Assembly: GCF_963678635.1 (NCBI RefSeq)
Contig: NC_087066.1
Span: 32,307,301-32,371,300 of the forward strand
From: Symsagittifera roscoffensis
Lineage: Eukaryota; Xenacoelomorpha; Acoela; Convolutidae
DNA: 64,000 nt
Direction of reading: 5' to 3'
Under the pieces are notes generated by a model, which made no database searches, had not been told where the DNA came from, and worked only from the letters and a program-made list of their open reading frames with translations. Positions 47,801 to 59,800 of this stretch are shown here, in pieces; the stretch's first letter is position 1, and each line of letters starts with the position of its first letter. The translations under genes and the position numbers were made by a program.

Positions 47801-50800
47801 ATTCTTATGGGCGAAGGACTACTTGCGCGACTTACTCATAGACGAAGGACCGAAAACAAAATTAGACGAAAGTAATTTATTAAAAATAATAAATTGCCGT
47901 TCAGTTAAAAGGAATCAAATGAAGCAGTGTTTTGCTTTTTTTCATAACGAAACCCTTGAAAAATGTAAAATTTGTTCCAATTCTTCGGCGGTCAGTGACA
48001 ATTTGAAAACTTTGAATACTTTTGTGCCGTTTTTATAGTCGGCGAATATTTATCTCAAGTCTGTGGAAATGTTAAGTTTTTTAAGATTTTCATGCTTTCT
48101 TTCCAATTTTTAGAATACTGAATTCTGATTGGCTAATTTGTATTTTTGCCCATTCGATACTTCGCCTATAAGGGATTCCACCCACCACAAAATTTGCAAT
48201 TTAGGCATTTTGGCTCCAATTTGGAGTGATTTTCTATGTTAATTAGCGTCAGTTTTTTTCCCGCTCCTTAGAAAATGCCGTTAAATGATTTCAAAACTTT
48301 CCAGCCATTTTCGGCACTGTTGAACGCGCCACTCGATGCGAATAATTTTGTAGTTTTGGTAGGAAAAAATGCGTATTCTTTTTCAACCAATCAGATTTGA
48401 CTTTATTGACAAATTTACCTTCTTATTGACGAATGTGGCATGGCGGTCGCCTGGTTCCTGGCAGCTCACAGTTCTGAACAGATTATGTGTGATGTTTTGT
48501 GTATTCAGGATAGCCCAGCAGTGAGCAGTAGTCGGCGTGATTCAATCATGTCCAACCAAGAAGCAGCAGGAGAAGGAAGGGAGAGCCGAAGTCTTCCCTC
48601 TAAAGCCGCCCACGAGGAGGAGGTGAGCTCTTTTTGAATCAATCGAACCATCTCCCGCCCGTCGATTGAATCCATTTAAGAAGGGGGATCATGTTAACTT
48701 TTCCCCCCTACAGTACTTAGAAAAGAAATGCCACCCTTATTGAAGAAATAAACGTCGAATCTTAAGTGAATTTTGCACCTTGTAACGAATTTTTCGAATT
48801 TCCATCCATACTTTTTGCAAGATGATGGGATAGTTAAAAAGGGAAATAATCTTACAAGGGAAATAGATCAGTGAGCATTTTTGTTTTTCGGTCGTACGGG
48901 ATAGTCATACAAGATATGTTCACATACTTTAAGTGTTAAGAAATTAAATAAACTGTATGGGACTATGCTACAAAAATCCGCTTTCTTAGAACTTCTTATA
49001 TGACTTGTAGTAAGAGAAAAAATTCAAGGAAACAGCATATTGTATCTGCTTCAAGAAAAATGTTCCAAGAAAGATTATAGAAAAACGTGTTAAAAATATC
49101 GTGACTTATAATCGGGTAAACTATACTTTTTTTCCGGTAAACAACTTTTCTTATTTTCTGCCGACATGCTCAATTCTGACATTCTGAAAAGCTGACAAGC
49201 TCAATTTCTTTATTATTCAATTGAAGCTCTTAACTAGATAATAATTACGAGGCCACACTGTGCACAAGATATGTGCACCATTTAATGTACCGTACGCATG
49301 TCTTTGGAATCCAGAGAAAAGCCTTTAAACATGTTTAAAAAGTTTGCAACGATTAAAGATAACAAAAGAACGAAAGAAGAACAAAGAGAGTGGCCTTGTT
49401 GTGGAATCCGCTTACAATTCATAAAAAAAAACACAGTTTGGCCTCGTAATGATTGTTGAAAAATGTTGATTTTTTTTCGGATTTGAGCTTATCGTCCGAA
49501 TTACTGCTGGCTGATTTTTTGTTTTTCAAATGCTATTTATATGACCTGCTTAGGTTTTGAAGCGGTTTTATTTTAAAATTTTTAATTCAAACAGTTTTTT
49601 TCTATAATTTAAAGTTGCTCTGTAATTTGTAATTTCACCAACTATGACTTTTAATACTTTATATTTGTTGCTAATTTCGGCTAAAAGAGTTCGGCAAATA
49701 TTATATCGGCTTCGTCAACTAATGTTGCGCAGTTTCAAGGGCAAATCGTTTTTATAGTTTTTTTGCCTGTTTCAGGAGGGATATGTCGTGGAATTTTTTC
49801 TTCAAAAAATTTCATAGCTTGACTAATTTTTATGTCTAAGATTTCTTTTTCGTTCGGCTTAAGGAGGATCGACCCAACTTTCTGCCTGAGTCATCACTCG
49901 GTCATTGATTCTCAATAATACTTAAGGCTGTTTACGAACATTGTCCGAAACGAAGGTGTGAAATTTTTGTAGATAGAGCTTCTTGGATTTTTCAATGCTT
50001 TTAATGCAATGTTTTAATTGTATCGCATTGGCTGCGACACTCTATTTTGCTTTCATGTATTGTATTTACATAAGTATATTTTGTATTATATAATGAACTA
50101 TATTTTTTTTTGCAACCGAAGTCGCAAATATTGTTGTGATGCAGTTGCGACAAAATATGAATTTTTTTTAAAGGGTTCATTTTGATCCAGCTGTTAAGTA
50201 CAACCAATGCTAAGGATATTAACACAGACTAATATTAAGATTAATGAACATAGTGAGAACTCTTATATAGGTCTTGCTGATTTTTTTGTTTGTTGTTTTT
50301 TTTCAGGAAAAAGTCTAAAAATTTGTTCACGCTCAGTTTTGATTTTTCGCAGTTTGACTTGTGATTTTTTCAATTTAAGTCCATTTCCATTGATGAAAGG
50401 AAGACAAAATCTACTATCGAACAGCAAAAATTTAAAGATCATGAATAACGTGATCGACTTCTAGTTTCGAAAATGGAAATTATTTATCAGATATCCTAGT
50501 GAAATAAAAGTTTTGCCTATTGCTCCAATTTTCTCACTTTGGGTTAATTTTAACAAAAAGTGTACATCATAAGTTTTTCTACAAATTCAAAGAGCTCTAA
50601 GGCCATCTATTTTTTTCTTCGAAATTCAAAAGTTGAATATTTTTGAAAAAAAAACAAGTCAGTTTTTGTTTCAGTTTCATTGCGTTCATTACTCTTTTCC
50701 AATGTCAGTTGGCTATCTTATTACAAACAGCACTTTAGCTTCATTGTATCGTGCATCTGTAGCGTAGAGGTAGGGAAAGAGACTAGCAACAAAATAAAAG

Positions 50801-53800
50801 GGTTCGAATGTCCGACACCTGGGCAGTGTCGGATGTTTTTAATGAACTTTTTCGTATACTAGTTTAAATGCGTCCGCTCTATAAGTTGAGGCATGCTAGT
50901 TGGTAAATTCCTGTTTCATTAAAACAGGTATTATGAAAAAGTACGGGGTTTTATATTGTTTTTTTTATTTTTTTGAGACGCTTTGAAAATTTTTTTGACT
51001 GTTTCAAAAATTTAGTTTTTCTCGAAAACTACTCTACCGATTTTTAAAAAAGGGTTACCAATGGAAATTCCGTCACCCATTCCCCTGTGTGCCTGCATAA
51101 TCTTCTAGTCTCCTTTAACCTTATCCCATTTTCTACAGCCTTCGAAAAAGAGTTTGAGGGGGAATTTTTGACCCAATTTTTTTTGGATTTTTATACTTTT
51201 TCTCGAAGACCACCCTCACAAATCTAAGATTTTTAGTTCAACGGATAGAAAAAGTTGTGGGAAGCTCTTTTGCATAAGCGGCGACGTCCAAATTTTTTTG
51301 CACAAAAACTTATGGCCCTTGGAAAAATTGAATTTTCGATTTTTTGACCTGTTTTTGAAACAATAGACTTTTCTCGAAAACTACTCTCCCAAATCTGAGG
51401 TTTTGGTTTCAATGGGTAGCACAGGTTTTCGAGGTTTCGCCTGCATAAGCGGTTAAGCCCAATTTTTTTACCCGAGCCGGTTAAGCGCAAGTTGAAATTT
51501 TGACTGTTTTTTTGAAACTTTTGACTTTTCTCAGTAATTACCTTCCCGAATCTGAGATATTAGTTTTTTTGCGAAGAATGGGTTGTGGGCAGTTCCACTG
51601 TACAAACGATTACGCGCCCATTTTTTTTACACAAAAAAATATGCCCCCCCCCCCCCCCCCGGAAAAGTCAATTTTTCGATTTTTTTTCTACCGTTTTTTG
51701 AAACTTTTTGACTTCGCTCGAAAACTACCCATCCAAATCTAATGAGCAACGTTTTAAGCATATTTCAACCTAATATGCTGTTGTAATCACTTCAATTGTT
51801 AAGAAAACTGAAGTAGTTGATGAAACTAACAGCTTTTGAAGTCGTTATATTGGGACTTACTTTACCCTTGTCCTTCCGCATCAATGCAAATTTTTCAAAA
51901 ATTAGCAAACAGGTATTTCCAGCTATAGCTGGCCTCTATTTTTTTTTCTTCAAATTGACTGGTACTGCTAATGCGCCATGATTGGCTGGCGTCACTTAGC
52001 AATTATGTAGACTCATAATTGGCATACGTCACTTAAGAAACTCTGTATCTCAAAGTTTTACTCATTCAGTTTTTCCCAGTAGCGTTATCGGTCATATTTT
52101 TGCTTATGTATGCAAAGTACAACTTCGCCTCTGTGTTAAGTTTTAAAATGATAACTTTTGACCTACCCAGACTGTTTGAGACTGTTTGCTTGATCGGATT
52201 TTTGAGCTCGAGTTTTCCAATGGTCTGAGGCAAGGTTAATATAACAAATTTGCGATCAACTGTTACACCCAGTCAATTTAGAGGAGAGAAAATGAATTCT
52301 TTCAAAGGTATTTCCCATCGATTTTGTACGCTCCCATTTAAAGGTTGATTAAAGGTCCTTTTTAAAATGTGAAATGAGCTAGGATTTGGAAATTCAATTT
52401 CGGTCATTTTAATTGGCTTTTTTACGCGTGATTTATGGTTCCGAGTTTCGAAGAAAGTGCGGAATATTTATGCTTGGGAAGGTTTTTGTTCCCATTTGCA
52501 AAGAAAGTACGGAATATATGCTCGGGGTGGTTTTTAATTCAGAACAAATCTCAAAAAATTTCCCTCGCGGGAGCGCTCCATAGATCTTCGTAGTACCAGA
52601 AGTGGCGTGCGCACCTCTAGAATTTCTTGACTGAACTTTTGCTGTGAAAAGCTCACTAATAGACTAGCGCGACTATAAAAGCGCTGTGATACTTTGATGA
52701 TGAAAGTCTAACGCGCTTTATTTACTTGTGGCGATTTCTCCCGCATCTTAAAATTGTTCCAAATTCAATTGAGGCAGGATAGTTAGACTTTAAATTACAT
52801 ACACAATTTTTAAAACTCAGCTTAAAATTCATAAATATCAATATTTCATTACCAAAATCTATTCGAGACCATTTTATGGACAGTCGGAACATTCAGGGTT
52901 TTGCCCTGATACGAGCAGTCTTGTTTTTTTGTTCAGTAAACTTTCGACTATATAAATAAGCGTTTCTGACGGAATATTTTTACACCATCTGAAAGATATT
53001 GCTGCATGCAGCTCAAATTTCAAAAGATATTTTACCTGTGATCTTTTTTTGTAATGTTACGGTGGTTTAGAAGTTGCTAGTTTGGCCAGTTTGGGATAAT
53101 TAACGCGCGATAAATTGCGTTTTTATGACACGCGTAAACTGCAAATGTGACTTGAGGCCAGCAGGCAGTTTAGTCCTATTTAAACAGTGCGAGACGATAA
53201 ACCTATATTTTCTATGATACACCCATCCTTTGTATGATACACCTACCTTTTGTATAAAACCTTTTACTTGACCTCGGAACATTCAGGGATTCTTATTGAA
53301 GTTTGTTGCGCTAGCGTTAAGCGTGAATTATTTGAGCGCTGTGAATTAATCTGCTCTCAAAATCATCCTTAATTCAATTCAGGATAGTTAAATGGTCCCG
53401 TGATTTTAGTACTGGACACACATTATATCCATTTGTTGAGATGGTAATTTAGGGGGGTAGACTTCTTTCCTCCACAGCACTAAAAATTTCATCTTTAGTG
53501 ATGTTTACGGTGCCTGTTTTTGGTTGATCAATCCAAAACCCTAAAGTTTTTGTTTTTCTTGATGATATTCAAGTCGAACTACGCAACATCAGAGAATATG
53601 GAAAAATAGGTCGCTTTGATTATAACTAATTGGCAATTTTCAAAAGCCCATAATTTAACAAAACATGATCTTAGTTAGATTTTTTAAAGATTTAAGGGTA
53701 GGTAGTATTTAATGACATCGATAACATTGAGATTGTATAATGAACCCGAAAGTCTGTTCAAAATTGTTATTCAAAACACCTCACGCATTTTTTGGTTATA

Positions 53801-56800
53801 CTGTCTTCGAAATGCGGAGCAATAAATGGAATTCTGTTTCAGATAAATGTGAGCTTCCTGAACTTATGTTTAACAAGTGATGTATATGTGCCGCTTTTTT
53901 CTCCTCAATTTAAATCATAAATGTCCTCCCCAGTTATGCGACTCCTCGTGAGCCTTTTTGGCGTTGCTTTAATCCCTGAAAACAGTCTTGTCCATATAAA
54001 AGATTTTGTCGTATTATTTTGTACGATACCATTTCTTGTATCCTTTCTACGATTCATACCTATGATTTTTGATGAAACATATCATTTATGTTTTTTAAAG
54101 AGTTTTTTTTTCAAAAATGTGCAGAAAAATTTGCTTACGAGTATAATTCTTAGTTCAGATTTCCACAATGATAACTTTTACCCATGCCTGATTTGCCAGG
54201 AGAGTTTACATTGTTGGGTGTGCCAATCAACTTATTTTCATTTTTATTGATGTGGGGGTTCGTTGTAAGTCTTGCGAAACAATACTTCTTAGATTCATAC
54301 TAATGAAATTTTTCATTTATACGATTCATATATGATTTACTGTCACACATGCTACATTATTTGCTTCTTTTTTATGGACAACAAGGCTGAAAGTATGATA
54401 TAACTTCAATGCTTTGTTAACTCACTAATTAGTTTAATCAACCTTGTAAAAGCTCACTGGTGCTATTTTCCTCTGCAGCGCGAGGAGTTTGCAGTGTCCA
54501 CGCTGACCTTCATAGAGAGTAGGATGGGCAGTAAGAGACTGTTGGCCAGTGGGGTGGCCAATCTCATCAGCTGTGGCGCTGGGGGCTGGGTAAGATTCTG
54601 GAGCACAGTCACCGGCAAGCTATGTGCCGAATTCTGTGCACATCCCGAGGGTACGTCTAAATTTTTTTTTTGAAAATCATTTCGGAGACGTATGATAAGT
54701 GATTGGTCTTTTGAACTAGCTAGCATGAAGGCTTAGGCACAATATGAGGTACAATGCTGACCGACGGATCCCTTGAACATAACTACGTTTCTCAGCGTTA
54801 GTCTTTACAAAAATAGACTATAAAATATACTTCCAAATGAAGATTACTGCAACTAGGATCTTCATAATTTGCATCAGTTTGCTTCAGTACTCCAACAAAA
54901 TGCAGCAGCAGGCCTCATAATTGATGCCAAAGCCTCATAATTGAAAAGTTTTGAAGACTACTCGGGCTTACTGAAATCCATGCTTAGTGTTGATACATTT
55001 TTGTTCCGACCATTTGAAAAAATATGGAGGAACTTTGTATTCGGGTGTGTTTTAGTTTTTCCTTTTTTTGTTTTCCACGCAAAATCAGCTACCACAAAAA
55101 ATCATCGGAGAGAGTTGAGTGATATATCAAAATAAAGCTCTTTCAGTCGTGATTCGAACGACATTTAAAAAATTGAAGTTTTTTCACGATGTCGAGAAAA
55201 ACCGGTTTGAAATTTTTGATTTTTAGTCTAATTTCGAGCTAATTAGGTGGCCGCGTAGGCTAAAAATAGCTTATTTCAGCTTAATTTAAGCCGTGAAAAC
55301 TAAGTTTTACTCAATTAAAGGTAGTTTTTGGAGTTTTTAGCGCATTTTTGGGAAATTTAGCGCAAAATTTAAAATTTCAAAAACTTTTGCAAAAAAAATG
55401 AAAAATCTTTCTATAATTATAATTTTTCTAGTCATTTTTCTTCAAAAGATCAAATTCTTCGTCAGATCAAATTTATATAATTCCAAAATTGCTTGCTTTT
55501 GATTTTCTCCATCAGATTTTTTTTCAGTTCAGCTAGTTAATTTTATTTAGTTTATTTTTTTGTTCGGATCTTTTTATGACCACACCAATTTGAAAAAACT
55601 TTTTTGTATTTTTTAAGACTCTGGTCGGAAAATTCTGTGGTATTTGCAGAGTAACCTGCTATCATTGTTACTTTATGACTCCGGCATTTCGTCAGATCAA
55701 ATTTATATAATTCCGAAATTGCTTGCTTTCGATTTTCTCCATCAGATTTTTTTTCAGTTGAGCTAGTTAATTTTACTCAGTCTGCAGAATTCATTTCAAT
55801 ATCGAATGCAATTTGATGCCTTTTATTTGTCATTACGATACCAAACTGGTTTTTTGGGAATTGTGAATGGACTCCACAATAAGACCGTTCTCTTTGATCT
55901 TTATTTGATATTATGCTTCTTTTGTTCGCGTCGACGAAAAAGTTAACATGTTTAAAGACTTGCCTCTTGATTCCAGTGTCCTACATACACCAAGCCTATC
56001 CAGTACACAGTTTAGCTTCGTACTGTAGATGTAATGCCAGAAAAATTCAAATAATCTACGATATTATCTTGATCTGCTTTGATCAGTTTGTCCCAAAATT
56101 TTCATTGACTTCATAGCCGGAATCCAATCTGACATTGAAAAGAGATTCTTTTTTGGTTATTTCGTTTGGTTGGGACTTCGTAGCCGGTGTCCCAAATGCC
56201 AGTTAAAAAGAATGTTTTTTTTTCGTTTTTTCTCGTAACTGACATAAGAGATTCGTTTTTCGTTTTTTTGATTTTGACTGAGCGATGTGGCTTGACAGAA
56301 AAGGTGTCCCCTTTTAATGTACAGAAAAGGGCACACCAAAAGAAGTATGTGGATGACGACCATTCTCACTTTAATTTGCGCCGTTAGAAGACCTTCAAGG
56401 AAATTATAAACTCGATTCAAACCAATTCAAGGACACATATAAAATACCGATACAAGTGGCTTAAATGGAGCCAAAAAGTGTTTTTACTGATTAAACATTG
56501 ATATTATGGCTCATTAGGATGAATCTAGAACCAACGATGCGTTGGGAGTATACAATAGCACTTCAACAAACTTGTCGTAAAAAAATCAACGCTTGCTGCA
56601 ATTATCAACCGCTTGGAAGGCAAGCAAAATCGCAGAAATTACCATCGACCAACTCATGTCTTGAGAACGCAGCAGAAAAGCCAGAAGAATGCCAATAAAA
56701 AATTTGAAAACAACGCTCTGAAATAACAAAACGCACCTGAGGTTTTAAGGGGCGGGGCGGGGACGGGCGCCCTTTTTCTCAGGGATTCGACCCCCTGCCG

Positions 56801-59800
56801 ACCCAAAGGGTCCCCCTTTGTACTATTTTGAGATATCCATTTTTGGTTGGCTGCCCCTTAATTATTGGTCAAAACTTTTGGTCTTTTGGATTTTTTGGTC
56901 AAAACTTTCTTTTTGTTTAAATGTGCCTGTGGCGCAAAAAATTTGTTCAAAATGGGGTCTTTATAGTGATTTGGGAGAGCTCAGAAAATCAATTTGGTCG
57001 ACCTAAAAAAAAGGTAGACAAATTTTTTGATTTTTTTTTGAAAATTCGCACCCCTCGAGAACATCCTAGATCCCTCCCTGCCAGCACATGAACCTTAGTC
57101 AATTTCTGAGAATTAATGGTTTCAGTTACTTGCTCAATAAAATTCACAATTATTTCAGAATTGATTTTAGTCATGTATCACTTGAATGTTTTTTAATTTC
57201 GCTGGGAAAAATAAAAAAAAAACTCCTTTGAATTTCGAAATTATAAGTAATTCACATTTTCTTCACGTCATTTTCACTTTCGTAATTGGAGAGCTTAAAT
57301 TGCCTTCCGGTTAGAACATTCGAACCCATTGCCCCAAAAATGGATTTATTTGCTGCTATCAGGTCAAATTTGTGCTGTTTGTCAGTTTCGAGTTTTTTAA
57401 GGTTGTCAGTTTCTTGATCGTTCCGATGTTTCGTCTGAGATAACTGTCTTTCATTTAACATTAACCAAACCACTTCCTTCTGGCATTATAGTGACGAGCA
57501 TCACCATGCGTTTGGACGACGAGGACAACAGCCGGCTGGTGACTGCGGATACAGATGGCTACTTGAAAGTATGGGACATCGAGCATTATGCAATGAACAC
57601 GGAAGAGTACTTCTTGGACGAAGCACCAGGTAGAATAAATTAAAGAAAAAAATATGTTAGAGCTTTATTTCGGCTATCGTTTAACCTCCGTTGGCCATTT
57701 TGTCATTTTCACTTGGTATACGTTGGTGATCTAATCACGGCTCTGCTCAATTGCTCTTCGTCAATAGAGAAAACTGATGAACCGCCTGTTTTTGCTCACC
57801 CCGATCTAGAAATAGGTCGGGAAACAATACTGATTTGGATACATATAATTATTATATTATAGTATATTATAATTCTAACTTTTTTTGATGATTTTTTTAA
57901 AAAACTCATAGGATTTGTTTACTTCGCCCTAAATTAAAAAAAACTTAACCGGTAATTAGCGCTAGTCGTGTTGTATCGGTCTGTTAAGTGGTCCTTTTTT
58001 AATTTTTATGCAAATTAATTGGTCTGCTGATACTCTTAGATTATTCTTATGAATTCTTATAGTGCTGATTTAAATTAACCGGACAAAAGAGATAATGCTT
58101 AAGATGGCAGATTTTGCAATTCAGAGAATAAGTAATGTTTATACAAGAGATTAGACCAGCAGCGGATTTAGGGTGGGGGTCACAAAAAAGTACTAAAGTG
58201 GGGGCACTTTAATGGCCAGGAAGTCAAAACCCCAAAAGGAGCGCACATTGTCGCCCTTCCTCAATGTTTTCGTTCCCTAGCCAGGAATAAAAAAACTGAG
58301 AAAAATTTATTTAAAATATTTATGCTCTATGTTCTCAACTATTACATTTTCGAGCTTCTAATGAAGCGTTTTTGACGGACCTATTTTGCCATCTGAAAGT
58401 CACTGATGCTTTTATATCCGAGTTAACAACATTTTTCGCTCACGAATATTTTTCGTAGAGCTATGGCCAACTTGTGAAAATTAATGCGCGCTATGGCACC
58501 AGCTTTCTAAGCATAGCTTGCGAGGCGAATCAAATCATTCCAAATAAATTGCGAATAGCCATAATAAAAGATGAGAAATAAATATATTTGCACTTAGTAT
58601 TGGTAAAGAACACAATTAATTTTTTTCGAACTTATGAAGCTTTGTTTAAATAAAAAAGTACTACGAAAGTATTTGATACGAAAACTCTCATGTTGTTCCT
58701 AGAACTTTTCACAAATGTTTTCCACCAGTGACAGTTTTTGTGAAGCGCAGATAGTTTGAAATTTGCAAGTTGTCGAAATTCTCGCCATTGAGGCTTAGAG
58801 TTGATTTAATACCACTCCGAAAACTTTCAAAACTGAATATAGACAAGCTGTTTGGTTTTAATATTCTAGTTCTAGAGGCTAAACTTATCATTTTCTTCTT
58901 CACTTACCAGTCTTGTTTGTTTCATAGATTGGTTTCTCTTCATTTTTTCTCCTGGTGGGTGCGGTAGCTTTTTTTAGGTAGGATAAGTTAGAACAACAAC
59001 TAAGCTCAATATCAGACTAATTATCCTTCGTAGCATGTGCTTTCTGCATACCATTAGAAACCGCTAATGAAAGTGACGGAACGTTTGTGCTCGGGTAATT
59101 TTTTCCGGACAAACTTGAAGTGATTTGTTTAAAACTTTGTTTTGTGCTGAAAAAGTCATTTTGTATTTAGTGTTGGATGTGGGGATATATATAAATTGAA
59201 ATTGCATTAATTTTTTCTAGGCTAGACATTGTCTATAGACCCTAGAAGGCCATCAAAAATTCTGGGCTTAGAAGGCCGTCGGAAGTTTTTAGCATAAAAG
59301 TAGCTAAACAGCTGATATCAGCACGAAACCATGAAACTTCCCAGGTATTTTGAAAATCCACGACCACAAGCAAGGCAGACAATCAAGCAACTTAAGGAGT
59401 CAAATTACCCATCGTTTGGGCCCAATCAGCACCTTTTGCTTGGAATAATTCCAGTGTCATGTTAATTCGCTATTCATACTCAATTATGGGATGAGAGCGC
59501 ATAAATAATTTGTCCTTTTTCTAAAAGCTCACATTGTGTAGAAAATTTAGTTTATTGTGAGCTATCTTTTTTGTGTTTACTCTCGTTATTATTTTACTTT
59601 TCGCAGAACAAAACGGAATATTTGATCTCGGTGTGCTGTTTAGTTTTTAAGACAAACATCGTCGCTTGAAGTTTCTACTTATAAACCAGATGTTTTTCGC
59701 ATCAATAAAAGTTTCTGACATCTTGAGCTCAAATCTAAAAAGCATGTGTTCTGCAATTCGTTTTCATTAAGTGTTGCGGTAGGTTTTTTAGTTGGGATAA

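Larger units (their letters stand above)
48623..54478. other. Long WDR intron with several repeats
   Basis: 5.9 kb. Holds the MITE-like copy at 49.2 kb, a tRNA-like stretch at 50.75 kb, tandem repeats at 51.0-51.75 kb, a dispersed repeat at 51956-52138 and diverged Helentron-like copies at 52438-53290. 53.3-54.4 kb shows nothing. Confidence 0.6.
54651..57491. other. WDR intron with a Helentron-like copy
   Basis: 2.8 kb. Contains the complete family 2 copy at 55.0 kb, a partial direct repeat of its end (55450-55560 and 55685-55780), a reversed strip resembling the 37.1-kb MITE near 55870-56030, and a G-rich run at 56749-56767. Confidence 0.55.

Noticed and set aside
50753-50835. A functional tRNA gene
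   Set aside because: The acceptor and anticodon arms do not pair and the B-box is imperfect.
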